Shown piece after piece: positions 1 through 10,381 of a DNA stretch of 64,000 nucleotides. Where the stretch lies: NCBI GenBank assembly GCA_001770855.1, contig MESE01000057.1, forward strand, positions 62,001-126,000, given 5' to 3'. How positions within the stretch are numbered: the first letter of the stretch is position 1; each line of letters begins with the position of its first letter. The DNA comes from Burkholderiales bacterium RIFCSPLOWO2_02_FULL_57_36 (lineage in GTDB: Bacteria > Pseudomonadota > Gammaproteobacteria > Burkholderiales > Burkholderiaceae_D). A model generated the notes under the pieces. It was given only the letters and a program-made list of their open reading frames with translations, was not told where the DNA came from and ran no database searches. Both the position numbers and the translations under genes were made by a program.

Positions 1-1100
1 GAATACAGCGAGATCGCATCGCCTGAGGCGCCGGCGCGGCCGGTGCGCCCGATACGATGCACGTAGTCTTCGGCGTTATACGGTAGATCGTAGTTGATGA
101 CACAGGGCAGTTCGGCAATATCCAGGCCGCGCGCCGCAACGTCGGTCGCCACCAGTACATCGATCGTGCCGCTCTTGAACGCCTCGAGCGCAGCCATACG
201 CTCGGCTTGCGATTTGTCGCCGTGGATCGCCGAAGCCTTGACGCCCTCCTGCTCCAACTGGCGCGCCAGTCGCGATGCGCCGATCTTGGTATTGGAGAAA
301 ACCAGTACCTGCTTCAAGTCGCGCCCGCGTATCAGGTGAACTACCGCGTCGCGTTTTGCCTCTTCAGCCACCTTGTACACTGCCTGGGTTACATTGTCCG
401 CAGTCGCGTTGCCGCGCGCCACTTCGATGGTGATCGGATCATTCAGGAAAGTGGCGGCCAGCTTTTTGATTTCAGCGGAAAACGTGGCTGAAAACATCAG
501 GTTCTGACGTTGCTTGGGCAGCAGGTTGATGATGCGCTGCAAGTCCGGCAAAAACCCCATGTCGAGCATGCGATCGGCTTCATCCATGACCAGGATTTGC
601 GTTTGCGACAGGTTCAGTGTTTTTTGCTGGACATGGTCGAGCAGGCGTCCCGGCGTCGCGATCAGGATTTCAACGCCGGAGCGCAACGCAGCCGTTTGCG
701 GCGTCATATCCATGCCGCCGAACACCACGGTGGACCGCAATGGCGTGTAACGTGAATAGGTTTTCACATTGTCGGCCACCTGATCGGCCAGTTCGCGCGT
801 CGGCGTCAGGATCAATGCCCTGACCGGATGGCGCGCCGGCGATGCGCTGGCATTTGCAGTCGCCAGTAACAGTTGAATGATCGGTAGTGCAAACCCCGCA
901 GTCTTGCCGGTTCCTGTTTGCGCCGCACCCATTACATCGCGTCCCTGCATCACGATCGGGATCGCCTCGGCCTGGATCGGCGTCGGGTGAACATATCCCT
1001 GATCGGCGAGCGCGCGCAAAATATCGGGGGAAAGTCCAAAATCTTCAAAACGAACCGCGAGTGGGGCGGCGTGCGTGGAGGTTAACAGCGTGTCTGACAT
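1..1100 (-). CDS. rhlE: ATP-dependent RNA helicase RhlE (5' part; 3' end outside window)
   Basis: DEAD-box RNA helicase, about 366 residues present, running off the left edge. Visible motifs in order: Q motif region ending in PTPIQ (about residues 39-43), Walker A AQTGTGKT (60-67), PTREL (98-102), ATPGR (146-150), DEAD (171-174), SAT (202-204), and the arginine-finger motif HRIGRTGRAG close to the edge. The RhlE assignment rests on the spacing and on the compact N-terminus before the Q motif. Such helicases unwind short RNA duplexes in ribosome assembly and mRNA turnover. The ATG at 1100 is the only plausible start. The C-terminal basic tail that separates RhlE subfamilies is not visible. It is divergent from the glycosyltransferase gene. 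Confidence 0.93.
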   Translation of the reverse strand, partial: MSDTLLTSTHAAPLAVRFEDFGLSPDILRALADQGYVHPTPIQAEAIPIVMQGRDVMGAAQTGTGKTAGFALPIIQLLLATANASASPARHPVRALILTPTRELADQVADNVKTYSRYTPLRSTVVFGGMDMTPQTAALRSGVEILIATPGRLLDHVQQKTLNLSQTQILVMDEADRMLDMGFLPDLQRIINLLPKQRQNLMFSATFSAEIKKLAATFLNDPITIEVARGNATADNVTQAVYKVAEEAKRDAVVHLIRGRDLKQVLVFSNTKIGASRLARQLEQEGVKASAIHGDKSQAERMAALEAFKSGTIDVLVATDVAARGLDIAELPCVINYDLPYNAEDYVHRIGRTGRAGASGDAISLY

Positions 1101-1569
1101 AGGCAATAGGATGGGCCTGAACAAGGCCGAAAGTTAAGCACAGCGTGGCGGACCGGTCCGCAAGCACCGCTTTTGATAAACAACCTAACATTATACGCCT
1201 GCATATCGGACGTGGCTCATTTCCCGGCTTCGTCATGGAATGGCGCCGCCAAGTATTTACTTTGACCGCCCGGCTCTTGAAAGATTGATGAAAAGTCATC
1301 GGCGACCATATGTTCTTGGGGAGCAATTGGCGATGAAGGACTTAACCATGCCGGTGCAGCGGGGCGAAAAAAGATTTCGGCGCGTGGAGAAACAGGCGCG
1401 AACGGCTTCCGCCGACCTTCAGTACTCCACCGGAACTACCGCTCCATTCGAAATAATGCGCATTATTGTGAAATACTCTTCCCTTGATGAAATAAATATT
1501 CCGGGCAAGGCCAGTTCATTATTGGAAAATCATGCTTTACACAATCAACACGGACGCAATTGCAGTTTT
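1101..1569. other. Intergenic region between rhlE and the glycosyltransferase
   Basis: Divergent intergenic stretch of about 470 bases. The glycosyltransferase frame stays open back to an ATG at 1240, but the extra 110 residues do not look like any part of that family. I read this as leader sequence. No clear terminator, RNA gene or operator was recognised. Confidence 0.4.
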
Positions 1570-2346
1570 ATGAAACTATCGGTCATCGTCATCACGAAGA
1601 ATGAGGCAGCCAATATTCAGGCCTGCCTGGACAGCGTCGCATTTGCGAATCAGTGGATCGTCGTGGACTCGGGGAGCGCCGACGGCACCGTTGCCATCGC
1701 GCGCGCGGCAGGCGCGACCATTATCGAAACCGCGGATTGGCCCGGCTTCGGTCCGCAGAAAGCGCGGGCGCTTGCTGCTGCCAGCGGCGAATGGGTGTTG
1801 TCGATCGATGCCGATGAACGGATTACCCCTGAACTTGCCCGCGAAATCAACCGGGTCATCAGCCAGCCGGAAGCGGCCGATGCATACGAGATCCCGCGCA
1901 GTTCCTGGTACTGCGGCCGTTTCATCCGGCACTCCGGCTGGTCGCCCGACTACGTCACTCGCCTTTTCAAACGCAACAAGGCAAGGTTTTCGGACGATAT
2001 CGTTCATGAACGTCTGATCGTGGATGGGGTTACGCAGCGCCTCACCTCCGCGATGCTCCATTACAGTTTTACGAATTTTTCGCAAGTCTTGCACAAGATC
2101 GACAACTATTCGACGCTCTCGGCACAGCAAGCTTACGCAAAGGGGAAACGCGCCGGCGTCGGCAAGGCGGTACTGCATGGCTTGTGGGCCTTCATACGCA
2201 CCTATTTTCTTAAACTGGGCTTTCTCGATGGCGCACACGGCCTGGCGCTTGCGGTTTCCAATGCCGAAGGCAGCTATTATCGATATGTGAAAATCTGGCT
2301 ACTCGATCAGCAAAACCATCCTACTACGGAATCTCGCAAATCCTGA
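1570..2346 (+). CDS. Glycosyltransferase family 2 (WaaE/KdtX-like, probable LPS core)
   Basis: 258-residue GT-A fold glycosyltransferase. The N-terminus MKLSVIVITKNEA is the classic family 2 start, followed by VVDSGSADGT (about 31-40) for nucleotide-sugar binding and the metal-binding DAD at about 80-82 in SIDADER. The length, the SGWSPDYVTRLF segment and the FRTY/IRTYFLKLGFLDG-like C-terminus resemble the WaaE/KdtX group that adds a sugar to the lipopolysaccharide inner core, so a cytoplasmic membrane-face role is inferred. The start at 1570 is chosen because family similarity begins there; no strong Shine-Dalgarno precedes it, and the frame is open upstream to 1240. The gene is followed by a strong hairpin terminator. 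Confidence 0.82.
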   Translation: MKLSVIVITKNEAANIQACLDSVAFANQWIVVDSGSADGTVAIARAAGATIIETADWPGFGPQKARALAAASGEWVLSIDADERITPELAREINRVISQPEAADAYEIPRSSWYCGRFIRHSGWSPDYVTRLFKRNKARFSDDIVHERLIVDGVTQRLTSAMLHYSFTNFSQVLHKIDNYSTLSAQQAYAKGKRAGVGKAVLHGLWAFIRTYFLKLGFLDGAHGLALAVSNAEGSYYRYVKIWLLDQQNHPTTESRKS

Positions 2347-2366
2347 GCGCCTGTTTGCAAACAAAA

Positions 2367-2406
2367 AAGGAGTAGCAGTCACAAGCTGCTACTCCTTGAT
2401 TTTTTT
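2367..2406. terminator. Bidirectional rho-independent terminator
   Basis: A perfect 12-bp stem (2367-2378 pairing with 2386-2397) with a 7-base loop is followed on the + strand by a T run (2400-2406). On the - strand the other arm is also followed by T-rich sequence. It would end the glycosyltransferase transcript and also sits exactly downstream of the degenerate tRNA copy, mirroring the terminator beyond the intact tRNA. Confidence 0.85.
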
Positions 2407-2451
2407 GTGGGCCTCCCGTGAGTCGAACACGGCGCCAATGGATTATGAGTC
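2407..2451 (-). repeat. Degenerate 3' half of tRNA-Ile (att-like direct repeat)
   Basis: About 45 bases match the 3' part of the intact tRNA at 3489-3567, from the anticodon loop through T-arm and acceptor strand, with two visible substitutions. A T run and a terminator-like stem lie next to both copies. The tRNA 5' half is missing, so it cannot fold as a tRNA. A short 12-base duplication (2442-2453 and 2455-2466) lies at its broken edge. The pair brackets the toxin-antitoxin segment, as expected for a tRNA-targeted integration site or for a decayed tandem tRNA. Confidence 0.8.
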
Positions 2452-2521
2452 TTAATTATGAGTCTTCACCATTATCCAACTATGACACACAATGACTTGC
2501 CCCTGAATATTCGGATAATCA

Positions 2522-2908
2522 CTAAACGATACGCTGTCGGAACCAATCTGCCAGTTGCTTCTCTTCCAATGAACCGCTAGCGACTGATTCCATCGCGTGG
2601 ATTGCATCGATTGCGGAGAATTGGAGATTAATATCATTATCTGCCAAAAATACGCGTGCAATTACCCAAGCCGTACGCTTGTTTCCATCACTAAAACCAT
2701 GATTGCGCGCCAAGCCATAAGCGTAAGCGGCGGCGAGGTCCGCAGCGTCTGGTTTGGGATTCCCGTAGACATTTAATTGCTCCGGCCGGGCCAGCGCCGA
2801 CTCCACCGCATTTTTATCCCGTATGCCATTCAGCCCCCCATGACGTGCCAACTGAGTTTCATGCACGGCATAGACAAGATCAGTCCTGACCCAGCGCCAA
2901 GCAGTCAT
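2522..2908 (-). CDS. doc: Death-on-curing family toxin (Doc, Fic fold)
   Basis: 128-residue Fic-fold protein of the Doc branch. The active-site motif HGFSDGNKRT begins at His70. It carries NKR rather than the GNGRxxR of AMP-transferring Fic proteins, and lacks the second Arg. Characterised Doc toxins are kinases that phosphorylate EF-Tu and stop translation; that activity is inferred here from the motif. The ATG at 2908 overlaps the antitoxin stop by four bases (ATGA), so translation is coupled. The gene lies between the intact tRNA-Ile and its truncated copy, which suggests acquisition as a small module. Confidence 0.93.
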   Translation of the reverse strand: MTAWRWVRTDLVYAVHETQLARHGGLNGIRDKNAVESALARPEQLNVYGNPKPDAADLAAAYAYGLARNHGFSDGNKRTAWVIARVFLADNDINLQFSAIDAIHAMESVASGSLEEKQLADWFRQRIV

Positions 2909-3132
2909 TTAGCTAAAACGCGCAGAATTTCACGGTCGTCATGCATAATTTGTTCGGCCAATGTCATTTGCCGCTGGAAGTCTGGATTGTATGGGGTAAT
3001 CCTTAACCCACCGTCTGGGGCCTCTGTTAGGTAGAGCGTATCGCCCTTCTGAACACCGAGCTTGGCCTTTGCTTCCTTGTTGAGGATAAAACCTTCTGAT
3101 GCCCCTACAGTGGTGACTTTGAATGTAAGCAT
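2905..3132 (-). CDS. AbrB/SpoVT-type antitoxin of the Doc module
   Basis: 75-residue protein with a swapped-hairpin AbrB fold: MLTFKVTTVGASEGFILNKEAKAKLGV followed by KGDTLYLTEAPDGG is the usual beta-strand, Leu-Gly, KGD pattern. Known antitoxins of this class bind operator DNA with the N-terminal domain and neutralise the toxin with the C-terminal tail. The start at 3132 is preferred over 3144 because GGAGG sits seven bases upstream of it. The gene is upstream of and overlaps doc. An inverted repeat lies immediately upstream, consistent with autoregulation. Confidence 0.9.
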   Translation of the reverse strand: MLTFKVTTVGASEGFILNKEAKAKLGVQKGDTLYLTEAPDGGLRITPYNPDFQRQMTLAEQIMHDDREILRVLAK

Positions 3133-3140
3133 GTGAACCT

Positions 3141-3186
3141 CCATCTATATAATAAACATTATATAGATGGTAGCATGGCTCTGCAA
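3141..3186 (-). promoter_or_regulatory. Antitoxin-toxin promoter with palindromic operator
   Basis: On the - strand TTGCAG (3186-3181) and TATAAT (3163-3158) are separated by 17 bases, a near-consensus sigma-70 promoter. A 10-bp inverted repeat (CCATCTATAT at 3141-3150 and its complement at 3161-3170) spans the -10 element. Binding of the AbrB-like antitoxin here would block transcription; this is inferred from the geometry. Confidence 0.72.
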
Positions 3187-3336
3187 GCCAGCATCCGATT
3201 CGGCATGAAAGTTGAGGCGTAGGAAGTCTGACTCGGCGTGGCTAACTTCGCCAACTCATAGACTTACCTACAACTGCGAACGCTGCAGCCGACAAAATAG
3301 GCCACAAGTAAATCGAAAGGAGCGCTCAATTCGAAA

Positions 3337-3441
3337 TTACTTGATCACTACAATATGCCCATCTGTCACCCGAACATTTGCAAGAAACTCGCCGCTTGAA
3401 CCCTCTCGCTCGCTAAATTTATGCTGAACTTCCGTTGAACC
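3337..3441 (-). pseudogene. Possible 3' remnant of an unknown gene
   Basis: A minus-strand frame ending at the TAA at 3337-3339 reads GEFLANVRVTDGHIVVIK at its C-terminus, which looks protein-like, but it has no ATG or ribosome binding site and runs upstream into the terminator beyond the tRNA. It may be the tail of a gene truncated when the tRNA-flanked segment formed. The rest of 3171-3445 shows no recognisable gene. Confidence 0.22.
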
Positions 3442-3445
3442 TTTA

Positions 3446-3488
3446 CAAAACAAAAGGGGTTACGATTTAACGTAACCCCTTATTTTTT

Positions 3489-3489
<1 letters not shown>
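3446..3489. terminator. Bidirectional terminator next to tRNA-Ile
   Basis: An 11-bp stem (3454-3464 with 3471-3481, loop ATTTAA) is followed by seven T on the + strand and by a TTTTGTTTTG tract on the - strand. It lies directly after the tRNA 3' end and would terminate the tRNA transcript. It corresponds in position to the hairpin beside the truncated tRNA copy at 2367-2406. Confidence 0.83.
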
Positions 3490-3567
<78 letters not shown>

Positions 3568-3592
3568 GATTTTTTCCAGGCAAACTTGCATG

Positions 3593-3634
3593 CCTGCTGT
3601 TCGTCCTCCCTCAGATCAAGGAAGAACGAGCAGG
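3593..3634 (-). terminator. Imperfect hairpin after rpoD (weak terminator or processing site)
   Basis: An inverted repeat (CCTGCT and GTTC at 3593-3602 pairing with GAAC and AGCAGG at 3624-3634, one bulge) lies just downstream of the rpoD stop. There is no convincing U tract on the - strand, so it may be a weak terminator or an RNA processing element between rpoD and the tRNA. Confidence 0.4.
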
Positions 3635-3646
3635 GATTCTAACGGA

Positions 3647-6190
<2,544 letters not shown>

Positions 6191-6412
6191 GGAATCAACT
6201 ACCAAATGGGTCGTTCTTGCTACAGGATAAAATGCGTCTGAAAAAAATCAATCGATCACGTTTCGTTGACGTAGTACTCATCCCTGCAACAATCCTGGAT
6301 TTTTATTTCTCAAAAAGGCGTTTTGATATGCAGCCTTCTCTAAGGCCTTGAATCAAAAGCTTTTAATTATAGCATAGGGAACATTTCCTCTAGATTTGAC
6401 ATGATTTGCAGC

Positions 6413-8209
6413 TTATCGTTGCGTGATTTCGGCTTCAGCTTGTCGTCTTAACTGTTCTTGTTGCAATGTAATTTCACGATAACGCTTGCTGATTTCATCC
6501 GCCCCCAATCCGGATGTAACCAACTGATCCAGTTCGGCCTTCAATAGTTTCATTTTAGTCTGCCGTATCGCCCCGGCAAGCTCGATACGCGCCAACTCGA
6601 TATCCGACTCGGGAGCTGCCGCAATTTCGGCGATCAACGGATCGAAATCCGCGCCACTCATACGCAGGTGTTCAGCCAATGCGGCAAAACTGGCGTGCAT
6701 TTCCATGGACCGGCTGGCTGCCACCAGTTGAGTGAGCATCGCGCCTCCATCGGGCGCGGAACGGGTAACCGCCGCCAGGTCCGCCTCGTCAAGCTCCACC
6801 GCCAGCGCCGGATGTGCGACCAGCAACCGCATGATTTGCCGCTCCAGATCAATCGGCGGCGTGCGTTTGGCCCGGGGTGGCGCCGCACGTCCGCGCGCAA
6901 TCGGTTTGACCAGTTCAAACAGGGTTTCGATCTCCGCCGGCGTTGTCTGCGTCATTTGCGCCAGGCCGCGTACGATCTGGAGCCGCAATGAAGATGGCGT
7001 CATCGCCTGCAGCAACGGCTTGGCCTCGAATTGCGCATGAGCCCGGCCTTCCGCAGTGTTCAAATCATTTCCGTTCGCGACTTCGTTGAGCACAAACTGG
7101 GAAAGCGGCATCGCTTCGTGAACCTGCTTTTCAAAAACTTCCGCGCCGAACTCGCGGATGTAACTGTCCGGGTCATGCTCAGGAGGTAGAAACAGAAATT
7201 TCACCGTTTTATTGTCCCCTGCATAGGGCAGGCTTGCATCCAGTGCCCGCCGCGCCGCCTTGCGGCCCGCCGAATCACCATCGAAGCTGAACACGACATG
7301 ATCGGTCTGGCGCAACAGTTTTTGTATGTGGACCGGTGTACATGCGGTTCCGAGTGTTGCAACCGCTTGAGGAAATCCAAGCTGCGCCAGTGCCACCACG
7401 TCCATATAGCCTTCTGTCACAAGCACGTAACCTGCACTGCGAATTGCTTGCCGCGCTTCGAACAATCCATACAATTCACTACCCTTTTGAAATAAGGGCG
7501 TCTCGGGCGAATTCAAGTATTTCGGTTCACCGCCGTCAAATACCCGGCCGCCAAAACCGATGACTTGGCCTTTGATATTTCGAATAGGAAACATGATGCG
7601 GTGACGAAAACGATCATAGCGTTTGCGAACGGCCCCGCCTTCATCCGCCTTGTCAATCACCAGCCCGGCTTCGACCAGTACGCTTGCATCGTAATCCGCG
7701 AATACCGTGCGCAAGCTATCCCATCCGTCCGGCGCGTATCCGAGACCGAATGCCGCTGCGATTTCGCCGGTTAATCCACGGCCTTTCAGGTAATCGACCG
7801 CATGTTCCGCATTTCGCAACTGTTGCCGATAGAAATCGCACGCTTTCGTCATCGCCTCGGACAGCGCCAGGCTTTTTGCCTGTACTTCGGCGCGTTGTTC
7901 GGGCGGCAGTCTGTCATCGCTTTCCGGAACCACCATGCCGGCGTTTTGCGCCAGGTCTTTGACCGCCTCCACAAAACCCAGACCGGAATATTCGATCAGG
8001 AATCCGATTGCGGTACCGTGTGCGCCGCACCCGAAGCAATGATAGAACTGCTTGGTCGGACTGACCGTAAAACTGGGAGATTTTTCGTTGTGGAACGGGC
8101 ACAAGCCCATGAAATTCGCGCCGCCTTTTTTCAGTTGGACATAACGTCCAACCACGTCGACGATATCGACCCGGTTGAGTAAGTCCTGAATAAAAGATTG
8201 CGGAATCAT
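6413..8209 (-). CDS. dnaG: DNA primase DnaG
   Basis: 598 residues, the usual size. The N-terminal zinc-binding domain shows C37, H40, C58 and C61 (CPFHNEKS...FYHCFGCGAHG). The catalytic core follows, with the TOPRIM elements VTEGYMDVVAL and FDGDSAGRKAARRALD. The C-terminal helicase-interaction domain is the more variable end with LDQLVTSG. It makes RNA primers at the fork together with DnaB. The ATG at 8209 begins MIPQSFIQDLLNRVDIVDVV, typical of the family. It lies 31 bases after yqeY and 200 before rpoD in the macromolecular synthesis order. Confidence 0.98.
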   Translation of the reverse strand: MIPQSFIQDLLNRVDIVDVVGRYVQLKKGGANFMGLCPFHNEKSPSFTVSPTKQFYHCFGCGAHGTAIGFLIEYSGLGFVEAVKDLAQNAGMVVPESDDRLPPEQRAEVQAKSLALSEAMTKACDFYRQQLRNAEHAVDYLKGRGLTGEIAAAFGLGYAPDGWDSLRTVFADYDASVLVEAGLVIDKADEGGAVRKRYDRFRHRIMFPIRNIKGQVIGFGGRVFDGGEPKYLNSPETPLFQKGSELYGLFEARQAIRSAGYVLVTEGYMDVVALAQLGFPQAVATLGTACTPVHIQKLLRQTDHVVFSFDGDSAGRKAARRALDASLPYAGDNKTVKFLFLPPEHDPDSYIREFGAEVFEKQVHEAMPLSQFVLNEVANGNDLNTAEGRAHAQFEAKPLLQAMTPSSLRLQIVRGLAQMTQTTPAEIETLFELVKPIARGRAAPPRAKRTPPIDLERQIMRLLVAHPALAVELDEADLAAVTRSAPDGGAMLTQLVAASRSMEMHASFAALAEHLRMSGADFDPLIAEIAAAPESDIELARIELAGAIRQTKMKLLKAELDQLVTSGLGADEISKRYREITLQQEQLRRQAEAEITQR

Positions 8210-8240
8210 GGCAGTCCGGATGTCGTCCCTTCAGCCCGGA

Positions 8241-8690
8241 TTATGCTTTTGACAAAGCGGCTTTCACCAATCCCGATACGGCAGTCATGTCGGCACGACC
8301 GGCCAGTTTCGGCTTCAGCACCGCCATTACCTTACCCATATCCTGCGGACCGGACGCACCTGTCGATGCCACGGCGGCTGCGACTTCCGCCTGGACTTCC
8401 GATTCCGATAACGAAGCAGGCATGTAGGCGGACAATACCGTCAGTTCGGCTTTTTCGATATCCACCAGATCCTGCCGGCCGCCGGCTTCGAACTGCGTGA
8501 TCGAGTCCTTGCGCTGCTTGATCATTTTTTCGATGATTGCCAGGACATGCGTATCGGTCAGTTCAATGCGTTCATCGACTTCTTTTTGCTTGATCGCCGC
8601 CGTGAGCAGCCGGATCGTACCCAGTTTGACCGTTTCCTTGGCGCGCATCGCCGATTTCATGTCCTCGGTAATTTGTTCTTTCAGGCTCAT
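8241..8690 (-). CDS. yqeY: GatB/YqeY domain protein
   Basis: 149-residue YqeY family protein: MSLKEQITEDMKSAMRAKETVKLGTIRLL start, KQRKDSITQFEAGGRQDLVDIE centre, and C-terminal MGKVMAVLKPKLAGRADM. It resembles the tail domain of GatB in tRNA amidotransferase; as a stand-alone protein its role is unproven, though a link to tRNA or aminoacylation is inferred from the fold. The start at 8690 is chosen because GGAGAAG lies just upstream. It sits between rpsU and dnaG, a common arrangement in beta- and gammaproteobacteria. Confidence 0.93.
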   Translation of the reverse strand: MSLKEQITEDMKSAMRAKETVKLGTIRLLTAAIKQKEVDERIELTDTHVLAIIEKMIKQRKDSITQFEAGGRQDLVDIEKAELTVLSAYMPASLSESEVQAEVAAAVASTGASGPQDMGKVMAVLKPKLAGRADMTAVSGLVKAALSKA

Positions 8691-8800
8691 GCTCTTCTCC
8701 AGGATCAATAGATTCTGCCAATAAACGCCAAAACCCGCTGCGGACCAACCGGAGCGGGTTTGCACTATCGCACGCACAATGTGCGTACGGCACTAAAAAA

Positions 8801-9013
8801 TCAGAACAGTTTTTTCGGCAATTGCTGGCTGCGGATACGCTTGTAGTGGCGTTTCACGGCAGCGGCAAGCTTACGCTTGCGTTCGGCAGTCGGCTTCTCG
8901 TAAAACTCGCGCGCGCGCAACTCGGTCAGCAGGCCGGTTTTTTCAATAGTGCGCTTGAAGCGACGCATGGCGACTTCGAACGGCTCGTTTTCTTTAAGGC
9001 GAATTGTGGTCAT
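8801..9013 (-). CDS. rpsU: 30S ribosomal protein bS21
   Basis: 70-residue, very basic protein [27 protein letters not shown], with the conserved [14 protein letters not shown] segment and KRH/RIR tail. bS21 sits near the anti-Shine-Dalgarno end of 16S rRNA and helps translation initiation. The start at 9013 matches the family, discarding a five-residue extension. It is the first gene of the rpsU-yqeY-dnaG-rpoD block. The 110 bases between it and yqeY hold no gene. Confidence 0.97.
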   Translation of the reverse strand: MTTIRLKENEPFEVAMRRFKRTIEKTGLLTELRAREFYEKPTAERKRKLAAAVKRHYKRIRSQQLPKKLF

Positions 9014-9149
9014 GTAAACTGAAACCAAGATTTATGGAGAACGAAAGTATAGCAGTCTTGAACAACAAAGGGAAGCGACATTGACCATCAAAACAATGAT
9101 ACCTAGCAAAAAAACTTCCATCAAGGCAACAAAATGATGCATGCGGGAA

Positions 9150-10346
9150 TTAAACAGACAGCCCCGCCGCCATCCCGGATGCCCATGCCCACTGGAAATT
9201 ATATCCACCGAGCCAACCCGTTACATCGACTGCTTCGCCGATAAAATACAGGCCCGGCACGGCATTTGCCATCATGGTCTGTTGCGAAAGCGCCTTTGTA
9301 TCGATCCCGCCGCAAGTCACTTCAGCCTTGCGGTAGCCTTCCGAGCCGGTCGGGACAATGCTCCAGCGATTAAAGGATTCACCCAGGCGCCTCAGTTGTT
9401 TATCCGGTAAGTCGGCAACCCGTGCATCGGCCTTGAAATCATTCGCAGGCAACCATTCCTGTACCAACCGCGCGGGAAGCCATTGCGCAAGATGATTTCC
9501 CAGATTTTTCTTGATTGCATTCTTTGATCGGATCAACTCTTCCGCCACATCGATTTCCGGCATCAAATCCAAGCGGATCGCCGTACCTGGAGCCCAGAAA
9601 CTGGAAATTTGCAACACTGCCGGTCCCGACAAGCCGCGATGCGTAAACAACAGGTCTTCCCGAAAATGCTGTCGTGATTTTTTTTCGCCGGTTTCAATGT
9701 CGACCGGTAAGGCAACTCCTGCCAACTGGACGAAGGCTTGCCACGTATCGGCATCGAACGTCAGGGGCACCAGTCCCGGACGCGTTTCGACCAGTTTCAA
9801 TCCAAATTGTTTTGCGACTCGGTAAGCAAAATCGGTTGCACCTATTTTTGGAATCGAAAGCCCGCCGGTGGCGATCACCACGTGATCGACGACAAGTTCT
9901 TCGGCATCGGTGTCAATGCGGAATGCGTCGCCTGTCTTGCCGATGGCGGCCACTTTGCAAGGCGTGCGCCACGTTACATGTCCTGCATCGCATTCGGCCT
10001 TGAGCAAGTCGATGATATCTTCCGCCGAGTTATCGCAAAACAGCTGGCCTTTATGCTTTTCGTGAAATCCGATGCGATAGCGCTTGATCAAACTCAGAAA
10101 GTCCTGCGGCGTATAGCGTGACAAGGCGCTTTTGCAAAAATGAGGGTTTTGCGAAAGAAAATTCTGCGGACCGGCATCGATATTGGTGAAATTGCAGCGG
10201 CCTCCACCCGAGATGCGGATTTTTTCGGCCAGCTTGGTCGCATGATCGATCAGCACCACTTTCTTGCCGCGCTGACCGGCAACCCCGGCACACATCATGC
10301 CGGCCGCGCCCGCGCCGATTACTGCAACATCAAAATGGTTTGCCAT
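9150..10346 (-). CDS. BaiN/HI0933 family NAD(P)/FAD-dependent oxidoreductase
   Basis: 398 residues. The N-terminal dinucleotide-binding fold GAGAAGMMCA is followed by the family hallmark EKIRISGGGRCNFTN, the GQLFCDNSAEDI region, IATGGLSIPKIGATDFAYRVA, and the C-terminal FAD contact GLYFIGEAVDVTGWLGGYNFQWAWASG. This family (HI0933, YhiN, BaiN) has few proven substrates, so the reaction is left open. The start at 10346 (MANHFDVAVIG) fits the family; a 24-residue upstream extension is discarded. It is 36 bases downstream of ybdK-1 on the same strand and may be cotranscribed. Confidence 0.9.
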   Translation of the reverse strand: MANHFDVAVIGAGAAGMMCAGVAGQRGKKVVLIDHATKLAEKIRISGGGRCNFTNIDAGPQNFLSQNPHFCKSALSRYTPQDFLSLIKRYRIGFHEKHKGQLFCDNSAEDIIDLLKAECDAGHVTWRTPCKVAAIGKTGDAFRIDTDAEELVVDHVVIATGGLSIPKIGATDFAYRVAKQFGLKLVETRPGLVPLTFDADTWQAFVQLAGVALPVDIETGEKKSRQHFREDLLFTHRGLSGPAVLQISSFWAPGTAIRLDLMPEIDVAEELIRSKNAIKKNLGNHLAQWLPARLVQEWLPANDFKADARVADLPDKQLRRLGESFNRWSIVPTGSEGYRKAEVTCGGIDTKALSQQTMMANAVPGLYFIGEAVDVTGWLGGYNFQWAWASGMAAGLSV

Positions 10347-10381
10347 GGCTGCTCTGTATCCAAAGAAGCCATGATTGTAAG

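Noticed and set aside
1240-1569. 110-residue N-terminal extension of the glycosyltransferase
   Set aside because: Open frame only; it does not resemble the family, whose typical start is at 1570. Kept as leader.
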